In this document: piece after piece, positions 27,387 to 34,953 of the stretch
Layout: each line of letters opens with the position of its first letter
Numbering within the stretch: position 1 is the first letter of the stretch
NCBI GenBank assembly: GCA_001512505.1
Contig: LFSC01000028.1
Span: forward strand, 578-64,577
Direction: 5' to 3'
DNA from: Clostridiaceae bacterium DTU079
GTDB lineage: Bacteria > Bacillota > Clostridia > Acetivibrionales > Acetivibrionaceae
DNA: 64,000 nt
Position numbers and translations under genes: made by a program
Notes under the pieces: generated by a model
Told to the model about the DNA's origin: nothing
What the model saw: only the letters and a program-made list of their open reading frames with translations
Databases searched by the model: none

Positions 27387-28601
27387 TCAATTATCTGATA
27401 AAAAGTCGATATTATTCACCACAATCCATGCCCCACCTATAGCCGTTGCATAGAGACCGCTCTTGCCTACAACAATTTGTACGTTTCTTCCGGCATGATT
27501 CATCTGATATTTGGATACCGCTTTTTTGATCATGTCGATAAAGAACTCACCGTTTAAAGTCAAACCCCCGCAAAGAATGATTTGCTCAGGATCAAGCATG
27601 TTTATGGCAATCGCCAAACCCTTGCCTATATAATCGGCCGCTTTTTTAACTAAAGATTGAGCCAGGGAATCTCCTTCTTTTGCAGCATCAAAAACCATTT
27701 TCGCATCGAGCTTCTTCAAGTCACCCCCGCATTTTTCCGCAATACTCGTTTGAATTTTATTGTCTATTGCAATACGGGCTTGGCGCGCTATCGCATCACC
27801 GCTGGCAATGGATTCAATACACCCGTAATTGCCGCATGAGCAATATGCCCCATGGTTTTCAACAATAATATGTCCAATTTCGCCACTGGTTCCGCTTGCT
27901 CCGTAATACAAACCATTGGGCAATACCACTGCCGATCCGATACCATAAGCAAGATTAACCCCAATAACACAAGAAGTGGGCTTTAACTGCATATTATTTA
28001 TCTCTCCTACGGTAAGGGCACGGTTTGCATTTTCAACCAACACATTAAATGGAAGGCAGGCTTTGAGCTTGTCCTGCAATGGAACATCTCTCCATCCAAA
28101 ATTCGGGCTGAACAACACCCTGCCCGTCCCTCTCTCTATCAAACCCGGCATTGCAACACCAACGCCGACAATCTTGTCGTCAGGCACTTTCGCTTCTTTT
28201 ATACCGTCCATGGTCATTTCGGTTATCTGTCCGATCAAATCGTCAGGTTCAACAGACTCCGTGGGCTTACTTGCTTTGTAAACAACATCTCTGCAGTTGT
28301 TCATCACCACTACCCGGACCGATGTTCTTCCCACATCCACTCCGATAAAGAAAAATCTGTCCGGTACGACTGAAAGCATTTCGGGGCGTTTCCCTCCGTG
28401 GGATTCACCCTTTCCCACCGCATAGATGATACCTTTTTCTATCAAATCATCCGTAATGGACATAACCGCCGGAATGCTCAGACCAACCTTTTTTGCGATA
28501 ACCGACCTGTTTATTGTTTTGCCTTCCAAAATACAGTTAAACACATTTATTCTGTTATGGTTTGTTATACTGGTTAAATCAAGCTTTGAATATTTTCCCA
28601 T
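27387..28601 (-). CDS. ROK family transcriptional repressor (NagC/XylR type)
   Basis: About 404 residues. An N-terminal winged helix-turn-helix (RINVFNCILEGKTINRSVIA, then KKVGLSIPAVMSITDDLIEK) precedes a ROK sugar-binding domain with the zinc motif CSCGNYGCIE and the GEIGH segment. The start at 28601 follows GGAGGGG; the reading from 28628 is too long. It is cotranscribed with the sugar kinase and zinc dehydrogenase and lies next to the transporter operon. The palindromes in front of both operons are its probable targets, with a sugar or sugar phosphate as inducer. Confidence 0.9.
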   Translation of the reverse strand: MGKYSKLDLTSITNHNRINVFNCILEGKTINRSVIAKKVGLSIPAVMSITDDLIEKGIIYAVGKGESHGGKRPEMLSVVPDRFFFIGVDVGRTSVRVVVMNNCRDVVYKASKPTESVEPDDLIGQITEMTMDGIKEAKVPDDKIVGVGVAMPGLIERGTGRVLFSPNFGWRDVPLQDKLKACLPFNVLVENANRALTVGEINNMQLKPTSCVIGVNLAYGIGSAVVLPNGLYYGASGTSGEIGHIIVENHGAYCSCGNYGCIESIASGDAIARQARIAIDNKIQTSIAEKCGGDLKKLDAKMVFDAAKEGDSLAQSLVKKAADYIGKGLAIAINMLDPEQIILCGGLTLNGEFFIDMIKKAVSKYQMNHAGRNVQIVVGKSGLYATAIGGAWIVVNNIDFLSDN

Positions 28602-28646
28602 TACATATCCCCTCCGCCATAATGTCAATTAAACAAGTCAATCAAT

Positions 28647-29618
28647 TTACTTATCACAAAAGGATTGGCCCAAAAAAGCATTAACCGTGTCCAAATCTGG
28701 CATTGCAGGGATCGCACCTTTTTTTGTAGTCACAAGGGCTCCTGCTGCATTGGAAAATGCCAAAAGCTCCTCCCATTTCTCCGGACAAATTTGAGATATT
28801 TCCTCCAATGACATATCCTTTAGCTGCCATAGCATGGCTCCCACAAAGGTATCCCCCGCTCCGGTGGTATCAACTGCTTTTACCCTATATCCGCCATGGT
28901 TGGCACAGCAACTCTTTGTGAAAACATAGGAGCCTTTTTCACCGCAAGTAACAAAGATGACTGACGGGCCGATTGCAAGCAGTTTGTCCGCACCCTGGGA
29001 AAAATCCTTGCATCCGGTCAAAATCAAAAGCTCTTCTTCGCTCACTTTTACCAAATCTGCATATTCCATTGCCTCAAGCATGTATTTTCCGGCTTCCTGC
29101 TCATTATCCCATAATGCGGGACGGTAATTCGGGTCATAGGAAATTATCGCTCCCAACTCTTTTGCAATTCTTGCAGCTTCTAAAGTCGCAGTCCGGCTCG
29201 GTTCATCAGTTAACGAGACAGAACCGAAGTGCAAAAAACGGCATGAATTTAGCATCTTTCTATTAAGTTCACCGGCATTCAAATTGACATCGGCACAATG
29301 CTTCCGATAGAAACTAAAGGATCTTTCACCCTTCTCATCCAAATGAACAAAAGCCAAAGTGGTCCTTTCAGTTGAGCTCATCAGAAGATTGGATGTATCG
29401 ATTCCGGCATTGTCAAGAGTTGTCTTTAAAAACCGTCCAAAACCGTCTTTACCGACTTTGCCGATAAAAGCCGTCTTCGCACCCAGTTTTGCAAGCATGG
29501 CAAGAACATTAGCAGGAGCACCGCCGGGGTTTGATGAAAAAAGCGATAAACCGTTTTCAGTCATGCCTGCGGGTAAAAAATCTATTAACAATTCACCTAC
29601 CGCAATTACGTCAAACAT
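28647..29618 (-). CDS. PfkB family sugar kinase, fructokinase-like
   Basis: 323 residues with the ribokinase-family N-terminal GGAPANVLAMLAKLG and the C-terminal catalytic DTTGAGDTFVGAML (Asp as base). It phosphorylates a sugar, most like fructokinases in overall sequence. It lies between the zinc-type dehydrogenase and the ROK regulator, so the likely route is uptake, mutarotation, possible oxidation or reduction, then phosphorylation into glycolysis. Confidence 0.9.
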   Translation of the reverse strand: MFDVIAVGELLIDFLPAGMTENGLSLFSSNPGGAPANVLAMLAKLGAKTAFIGKVGKDGFGRFLKTTLDNAGIDTSNLLMSSTERTTLAFVHLDEKGERSFSFYRKHCADVNLNAGELNRKMLNSCRFLHFGSVSLTDEPSRTATLEAARIAKELGAIISYDPNYRPALWDNEQEAGKYMLEAMEYADLVKVSEEELLILTGCKDFSQGADKLLAIGPSVIFVTCGEKGSYVFTKSCCANHGGYRVKAVDTTGAGDTFVGAMLWQLKDMSLEEISQICPEKWEELLAFSNAAGALVTTKKGAIPAMPDLDTVNAFLGQSFCDK

Positions 29619-29649
29619 TAATTCTCACCCGTTTATTAATCAATTGAGT

Positions 29650-30684
29650 TTAATCCTCGTCATTATTAACATCAATCAGAACCTTCATCGTGGTTTCACG
29701 GTTGTTGTCGATGTACTCATAGGCTTTTTCCCAATCCTTGAAGGCAAAATGCTTGCTCATCAAAGGCTTTAGGCTTACTTTACCCGCTTCAACAAGTTCA
29801 ATGGCCTCAAGGTAATCCTCATGCCTGTACATCATTGATGTGTTCAAATCCAGTTCCTTGTCATTTAGAGTTGCAAGATCAACCGTTGCCATTCCTTCAA
29901 ATACTGCAACAAGAACAATTATGCTACCCTTTCGCGAATGGCGAATGGCTTGACCCATTGTTATATCACTGCCGGCACAATCGTATATGATATCTGCTTT
30001 ATCAGGTCCAAAGCAACGAAGCACAGTCTCTCCAAAATCCTCTTTCCTGGTATTGACTACAAAATCAGCATTGCACTTTAATGCCAATTCAAGGCGATAA
30101 TCGCTAATGTCGGTGACCAGCACCCTGCGCGCACCTTTGGCTTTAAGGGTTTGCACAAGCAAGATTCCTATAGGCCCCGCACCTATTACCACAATATCCT
30201 TATCTTTAACATCTCCGACTCTGTTTGCAGCATGAACGGTAACAGCCAAAGGCTCAATCATTGCTGCCTCGTCATAGGAAAGATGTTCCGGTACAGGTGT
30301 AACATTTTTGGCATCAACAGCAAAATATTCACTGCCCGTACCCACGGTCTGGAATCCCATAACCTTTAATTCTTCACAAAGATTATATTTTCCTGTACGG
30401 CACGGATGGCATTTGCCACAAACAACCTGTGGCTCAATAGTTACTTTCTGACCAACTTTGAGATGATTTACTTCTTTTGAAACTTCGACGATTTTTCCGC
30501 TTACTTCGTGTCCCTGAGTTACCGGGTATTTTGTGAAAGGATGTTTTCCATGATTTACGTGAATATCCGAACCGCAGATGCCGATTCTCATTATCTTTAC
30601 AAGTACCTGGCCCGGCTTTAATACCGGCTTCTCAACCTCATGGAACTCGATTTTTCCCGGAGATACCATTATCGATTGCAACAT
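29650..30684 (-). CDS. Zinc-type medium-chain alcohol/polyol dehydrogenase
   Basis: 344 residues. Catalytic zinc ligands are in GICGSDIHVNHG and QGHEVSGKIVE; the structural-zinc cysteines are CGKCHPCRTGKYNLC; the Rossmann motif is VIGAGPIGILLVQ. It is most like sorbitol or threonine dehydrogenases and similar NAD-dependent polyol enzymes. First gene of a three-gene operon (dehydrogenase, PfkB kinase, ROK) controlled from the promoter at 30730-30759. Confidence 0.9.
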   Translation of the reverse strand: MLQSIMVSPGKIEFHEVEKPVLKPGQVLVKIMRIGICGSDIHVNHGKHPFTKYPVTQGHEVSGKIVEVSKEVNHLKVGQKVTIEPQVVCGKCHPCRTGKYNLCEELKVMGFQTVGTGSEYFAVDAKNVTPVPEHLSYDEAAMIEPLAVTVHAANRVGDVKDKDIVVIGAGPIGILLVQTLKAKGARRVLVTDISDYRLELALKCNADFVVNTRKEDFGETVLRCFGPDKADIIYDCAGSDITMGQAIRHSRKGSIIVLVAVFEGMATVDLATLNDKELDLNTSMMYRHEDYLEAIELVEAGKVSLKPLMSKHFAFKDWEKAYEYIDNNRETTMKVLIDVNNDED

Positions 30685-30708
30685 AGATATGCCCCCTATT
30701 TATTTCGA

Positions 30709-30725
30709 CTTACTTACTTAACTAA
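30709..30725. promoter_or_regulatory. Operator half-sites in front of the dehydrogenase-kinase-ROK operon
   Basis: On the minus strand TTAGTTAAGTAAGTAAG shares its first ten bases with the rbsA operator read in the same direction (TTAGTTAAGTTAACTAA). It begins about 5 bases after the -10 box, the same placement as the other site, which suggests joint repression of both operons. Confidence 0.65.
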
Positions 30726-30729
30726 CTTA

Positions 30730-30759
30730 AGTATAACTCTTAATACCTCCCAATGTCAA
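30730..30759 (-). promoter_or_regulatory. Sigma-A promoter of the dehydrogenase-kinase-ROK operon
   Basis: TTGACA (complement of 30754-30759), an 18-base spacer and TATACT (complement of 30730-30735). The transcript start would fall within the operator; the leader to the ATG at 30684 is about 40 bases and carries AGGGGG. Confidence 0.8.
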
Positions 30760-30882
30760 TATGCTAGATTTTATAGGAGCATGAAATAAATGCAAAAAAA
30801 TTACTTTGGCGGCGGTTAAAGCTCCAGGATTGAATCTTTGATGTAAAATTGACTGCTACATGCAAAAGATATGTAAAACAAA

Positions 30883-30910
30883 ACGGCCTGCAAAATCAAT
30901 GCAAAGCCGT
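30883..30910 (-). terminator. Terminator of the two-gene membrane operon
   Basis: On the minus strand ACGGC and TGCA pair with TGCA and GCCGT around a short loop, followed by a T-rich GTTTTGTTTT. It lies 15 bases beyond the stop of the gene ending at 30925. Confidence 0.7.
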
Positions 30911-30924
30911 ACTTTATCCCGTTC

Positions 30925-31245
30925 TTAATTTTTCTTGAACAATGCTGTTCTAACAACGCCTCTTGGGTCTTTGACCAGCAAAATCGCAAGCCAGACAACC
31001 AGACCCAGCGCAACAGCGGATAATCCCAAAAAGAAATCATTGAGCATATCAACCGGTGCAGGTGTAAAATACTCCGCTCCCAGTTCAGCATATTCGAAAA
31101 CTGCGTCCACCAGCCACATCAGAGAAGCACCCCAATACATCCAGCAGAGAATGCCTACCTTCATTTCGTTTTTGGGAGCGTTTTTATACCAGATTACCGT
31201 ACAAATAATCGCCGCGAAAACGGTGGTAAGTAAAGTCATATACAA
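30925..31245 (-). CDS. Small membrane protein of unknown function (second of a pair)
   Basis: 106 residues with three hydrophobic segments: LLTTVFAAIICTVIWY near the N-terminus, VGILCWMYWGASLMWLVDAV in the middle, and FFLGLSAVALGLVVWLAILL near the C-terminus. It starts inside the end of the preceding gene (10-base overlap), whose last codons supply the GGAGGG ribosome site. Tight coupling suggests the two form one membrane complex. No family was recognised. Confidence 0.65.
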   Translation of the reverse strand: MYMTLLTTVFAAIICTVIWYKNAPKNEMKVGILCWMYWGASLMWLVDAVFEYAELGAEYFTPAPVDMLNDFFLGLSAVALGLVVWLAILLVKDPRGVVRTALFKKN

Positions 31246-31661
31246 CCCTCCCTAATTTGAAGCGGGCTGTGTTTGAGAGCCTTTTTCTCCATAGCCTTCG
31301 TTACAAGCAGCATAACACCCCAAACAGCAGTGACCAGTGCAGCCATAGACACACCGACAGTTGCCGTTTCCGAAAGCATCACTGACGCCTCAGCCGGATC
31401 GGAGGCTGCTGTCAAGAACGGAAACCATGGCACTACCTCTCCATGCCACACATGTTCAAAAGCAAGAAGGAAGGATCCTCCCCAAAGCATATTATTAAGC
31501 CATTTGAGCTTTCTGGAAAACGGAATTTTGATCTCTGTCTCAAAGCTTTCTTTGCCGGTCTCAACCTTCAAAGCTTCCAATTTGGTTTCCTTAGATTTTA
31601 CAACCTTAGTGATAGCGGTCGTTACAACGGCCTCTGCAACAGGTACAATAAAACATGCCAT
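31236..31661 (-). CDS. Membrane protein of unknown function (first of a pair)
   Basis: 141 residues: an N-terminal membrane segment (MACFIVPVAEAVVTTAITKV), a charged middle and two more segments (MLWGGSFLLAFEHVW; VGVSMAALVTAVWGVMLLVT). GAGGGG precedes the ATG. It is followed, with a 10-base overlap, by another small membrane protein. Both are rich in Trp and acidic residues in their loops. The pair is isolated by a terminator downstream and decayed genes upstream. Confidence 0.65.
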   Translation of the reverse strand: MACFIVPVAEAVVTTAITKVVKSKETKLEALKVETGKESFETEIKIPFSRKLKWLNNMLWGGSFLLAFEHVWHGEVVPWFPFLTAASDPAEASVMLSETATVGVSMAALVTAVWGVMLLVTKAMEKKALKHSPLQIREGCI

Positions 31662-31691
31662 AATAACCCCTCCTCGTTATATTATATAGTC

Positions 31692-31846
31692 TTATGAAGC
31701 AATGTTACCCACTATTCCATTTATCCTTGCCAAATATGATAAAAAGGCATACGGGTCTTCTTCATAAAAACCATATGCCTCTAATAGCATATTCAATGAA
31801 GACTGCTGCCTATAAAGCCGAAACGCTTCTTCATCCCCAAGCCTGC
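31692..31846 (-). pseudogene. C-terminal remnant of an unidentified gene
   Basis: About 50 codons read RLGDEEAFRLYRQQSSLNML, continue with LLEAYGFYEEDPYAFLSYLA and end RINGIVGNIAS before a TAA at 31692. The composition is protein-like, but there is no start or ribosome site, and upstream the frame is closed by a stop. It is probably the tail of a lost gene; I do not recognise the family. Confidence 0.4.
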
Positions 31847-31949
31847 TTCATGCAAGTTGACTAGAATATTGTACCATATCAAACTGAGTTATTCAAGGCT
31901 GTATTCATAAACAAGACAAGTTTCTATCGCCAACTTTTGTCATGCAAAT

Positions 31950-32268
31950 TTATTCGCACAACAAAACATCTCCTCTTTTCTTAGCTAGCTCAATAAGCTC
32001 GTCTGTAAATCCGTTAATTCCAAACAATAGCTCATTTTCACAAAAATCAGCTACCATATCTTTAAATGCTTTTCTATTTTGCAATTCACTTTCTTCTGTT
32101 GCAAGAAAATATTATAGCATTTTTGTTTTTTGAAAAATCAACAGTCAATTCAGTCTTGCCTACCCTTCGTCTGCCGTAAATCACCACCAATGAAGAACCT
32201 TTTCGATTATATTCATTATTCAAAAACTTTATTTCTTCTTCTCTATCAATAAACCTTTTCATTATCAA
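31950..32268 (-). pseudogene. AAA ATPase of the DUF234 type, reduced to its two ends
   Basis: The N-terminal frame from ATG 32268 (MKRFIDREEEIKFLNNEY) carries a Walker A in VVIYGRRRVGKTEL. Near 32105 the frame shifts into ATEESELQNRKAFKDMVADF, where the family normally continues. Soon after, it jumps to the C-terminal GFTDELIELAKKRGDVLL and stops at 31950. The family is usually about 450 residues, so a frameshift and a large internal deletion have destroyed the gene. Confidence 0.75.
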
Positions 32269-32465
32269 ACCACCTGTTGATATAATTATAATACAAATTA
32301 TTATAATTTCAAATATAACTAATATGTTTCATACACTCCAAAGCACTATTTTTATCTTTCCAAATTTTTTCTTCGTGTGATCAACTCCACCTGAATTTAG
32401 AAGCATATTTTTTAACCGTTTCTTCCCTGAAATACTTAAAACAGAAAATTTGAGTTTAAATTGAA

Positions 32466-32494
32466 TTGCTACTTTCTTTTAAAAAATCTATAAT
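32466..32494 (+). promoter_or_regulatory. Promoter of the ABC/FtsX operon
   Basis: TTGCTA (32466-32471), a 17-base spacer and a perfect TATAAT (32489-32494), about 48 bases before the first start codon. The -10 box lies inside the first copy of a 19-base direct repeat. Confidence 0.7.
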
Positions 32495-32526
32495 ATAGCT
32501 ATAAACAAATCTATAAGATAGCTATA
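32485..32526. repeat. 19-base direct repeat over the -10 box and start of transcription
   Basis: AATCTATAATATAGCTATA (32485-32503) and AATCTATAAGATAGCTATA (32508-32526) differ at one base and are spaced 23 bases apart, about two helix turns. The first contains the palindrome TATAGCTATA. This is a plausible tandem operator for an unlinked regulator, since no regulator gene is adjacent. Confidence 0.75.
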
Positions 32527-32541
32527 AGAGGAGCATGGCCA

Positions 32542-33069
32542 ATGATTACAGCCAAAGATTCTAAAAAAATAATTATTCCTATTTTCGTTATTCTTGCCTT
32601 AAGTATAACAACAATGCTAATTTTAATGATGTCAGGTGCTTTTAAAAATACTAAACCGCTTTACGGTAAATTTACATGCAAAAATGCCGATGGAAGCACG
32701 GCAATAATAATTTTAACTGAAGATTCCGTATACTGCGAAAATGTTAATTACGAATCCCCGCAAATTAATGCTGCATATCTTCTGGTTCGTGATGAAATAA
32801 AAAAAACCGAGCGCAAAGTTGATATGAATGAGTTTAGAGAATTACAAGAAGCTTATATTGCTGAAATGAACTTTAAAGAAGTTTTTGACGGTAAGTATTC
32901 CAAAATAGAAAATATTAGTTATAATGAAAAGGAAAATCAATATTATTATGAGGTTCCTAATCCCGAAACCGGGTCTTACGGTCTTGATCTGTGCTTTGAT
33001 GTTGCAAGCAAGACTTTATCTTGCGGTGATATGGTGTTTAAAAACGCCGGTGATATAAAAGGTGATTAA
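32542..33069 (+). CDS. Membrane-anchored protein of an ABC exporter operon
   Basis: 175 residues with one N-terminal membrane helix (IIIPIFVILALSITTMLILM, about 11-30) and an external domain of about 140 residues with two cysteines late in the chain (DLCFDV and TLSCGD). No lipobox. GAGGAG stands 8-13 bases upstream of the ATG. It is the first gene of an operon with an ATPase and two FtsX-type permeases, so it may be an external accessory subunit. No family recognised. Confidence 0.65.
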   Translation: MITAKDSKKIIIPIFVILALSITTMLILMMSGAFKNTKPLYGKFTCKNADGSTAIIILTEDSVYCENVNYESPQINAAYLLVRDEIKKTERKVDMNEFRELQEAYIAEMNFKEVFDGKYSKIENISYNEKENQYYYEVPNPETGSYGLDLCFDVASKTLSCGDMVFKNAGDIKGD

Positions 33070-33071
33070 TT

Positions 33072-33725
33072 ATGGTTCTATGCAAAAATGTTTTCAAAGA
33101 GTTTAATAACGGTACTACATTTATTGCAGTTAACAATGTTTCATTTCATGTAAAAGCCGGGGAGTTTGTTGCAATAATGGGGAAGTCGGGGAGTGGCAAA
33201 TCGACTTTATTAAATCTTATCGGACTAATTGATAAACCGACTTCCGGAAGCATTTTTATCGATGGCATAGCTTCTTCCGATATGAACGAATCGCAGCTTG
33301 CCGGAATTAGGCTCGAAAAAATCGGGTATGTTTTTCAATCATTTTATCTTGATCATAATTATTCAGTTTATAAGAATGTTGAAATACCTCTATTGATTGC
33401 CAACACTCCGTCCCACAAGTGCCGTGAAAGAGTGGAAATATGTCTCGAACAAGTAGGGATGTTGGATAAATTACACTCAAAAGCCGGTACATTATCAGGC
33501 GGTGAAAAGCAGCGTGTATGTATTGCAAGGGCTTTGGCCAATAATCCAAGCTTGTTATTGGCGGATGAACCTTGTGGAAGTTTAGATTCTGAGAACACTG
33601 AAGTAATTATGGAGATTTTTCAATCCCTCAACCAAAAAGGTATAACAATTATTATGGTAACCCATGATATTGAAGAGGGCAAAAAAGCAAATCGTATTAT
33701 CACGATGAAGGACGGTAAAATATAA
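33072..33725 (+). CDS. ABC transporter ATP-binding protein, MacB/LolD type
   Basis: 217 residues: Walker A GKSGSGKST, Q-loop YVFQSFYLD, signature LSGGEKQ, Walker B LLLADEPCGSLD and H-loop MVTHD. It starts two bases after the preceding stop and powers the two FtsX-type permeases that follow. This subgroup extrudes lipoproteins, peptides or antibiotics, or transmits force across the membrane; the substrate is unknown. Confidence 0.9.
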   Translation: MVLCKNVFKEFNNGTTFIAVNNVSFHVKAGEFVAIMGKSGSGKSTLLNLIGLIDKPTSGSIFIDGIASSDMNESQLAGIRLEKIGYVFQSFYLDHNYSVYKNVEIPLLIANTPSHKCRERVEICLEQVGMLDKLHSKAGTLSGGEKQRVCIARALANNPSLLLADEPCGSLDSENTEVIMEIFQSLNQKGITIIMVTHDIEEGKKANRIITMKDGKI

Positions 33726-33731
33726 TTAGCG

Positions 33732-34910
33732 ATGAAAATCAGAAACTATTTTAAATTCGCCGGACAAGAAATAAGGGTAAGTCTTTCATTGTTTATTTTT
33801 TATATGATCATTTTTATTCTCTTACTTTCGGCTTCTGTTACATTTTTAGATTCGGCCTTATTTCTTCCGGATAAAATTGCATCAACAATGCAGAAAATGA
33901 AAACAGATAATATAATTATATTTATTGAAGAAACAAGCAAGTTACAAGAACTTGCGAAGTCAATACCTATGAAGCTTTACGAATGTAAAGTTGGGGGTTA
34001 TGAATTTGACCCTGAAAGACTTGGTTTATCTTCAAATGAAGCTTCAAAGGAAAGTAATTCGTCTATTGCTTTTAGTGGCGGAGTCTTATTGAAAGATTAT
34101 CAAATAAACAATCAAGTTGCATTATTTATTTCCGGTAATATTATTAGCGGAGAATTTGCTCCAAACGTGCCAAATTCCAAAGGTGCATTGCCAACCTGGA
34201 TATCAGGCACTATGGCGGATGCCTTTGGAATTAATTGCCAAGATGAGCTTCAACTTATTGTATCCGGCAAAAACAGTGTCCCGCTATATGTTCAGGGATT
34301 ATACACAAGTAATACGGCTTTTAGTGATTATTATATTCCGGAAGAAGCTTACAGTCTTTTTAATGTCAATAATGCAGACAGCAAATTGCAAATAACCGTT
34401 AGTCCTTTACGATTTCGTGATATTTATTCTCTGTTAAACAGGCTTCAAAAATCGGACATACCTTGCCTTTACAGCGAGCAGACAGTGCGTTCTACACAAA
34501 TGATGTATGTTGCCTTTTATATATCAACTATAATTTTGTTAGTTGCTTTATCGGAAATACTTTTACATCTCTTGAATTTATATTACAATCGCCGTGCCAC
34601 TTATTTTGCATTGTGTTCAGCTGTAGGAATGACACATGGGGATGTGTTGAAAATCTTATTTTGTATTTCTGAAATTATTATAATAGCTACTACCGTTTTT
34701 TCCAGTGCATTGTCTTATTTTGCACTATACAAAATTGAAGCTTACATTAATAAATTATTTTTGCTCCAAAATGAGCAAACAAAATTTCCCTTCATTTCAC
34801 TTATACTGAATATTATTTTATTGCAACTGTGTATCCTGTTTGTTATAAAAAAAGTCAGTAAAACTATAAAGGGAAACAATATAAATGAACTACTGCGTTG
34901 TGAGGGATAA
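33732..34910 (+). CDS. FtsX-like ABC permease, first
   Basis: 392 residues: membrane helix near 20-42 (FIFYMIIFILLLSASVTFLD), an external domain to about 250, then three helices (IILLVALSEILLHLLNLYYN onward). The cytoplasmic ALCSAVGMTHGDVLKIL loop matches the FtsX coupling helix region. ATG at 33732 follows the ATPase stop by six bases. It pairs with the second permease as an asymmetric dimer, and the external domains probably contact the anchored subunit from 32542. Confidence 0.82.
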   Translation: MKIRNYFKFAGQEIRVSLSLFIFYMIIFILLLSASVTFLDSALFLPDKIASTMQKMKTDNIIIFIEETSKLQELAKSIPMKLYECKVGGYEFDPERLGLSSNEASKESNSSIAFSGGVLLKDYQINNQVALFISGNIISGEFAPNVPNSKGALPTWISGTMADAFGINCQDELQLIVSGKNSVPLYVQGLYTSNTAFSDYYIPEEAYSLFNVNNADSKLQITVSPLRFRDIYSLLNRLQKSDIPCLYSEQTVRSTQMMYVAFYISTIILLVALSEILLHLLNLYYNRRATYFALCSAVGMTHGDVLKILFCISEIIIIATTVFSSALSYFALYKIEAYINKLFLLQNEQTKFPFISLILNIILLQLCILFVIKKVSKTIKGNNINELLRCEG

Positions 34911-34953
34911 TTTAAAAATTTGACAATATAAATAAAAAGGATTCGGGAGTATT

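Noticed and set aside
31942..32133. 63-codon plus-strand frame
   Set aside because: It is the antisense of the decayed ATPase, whose minus-strand frames match a known family.
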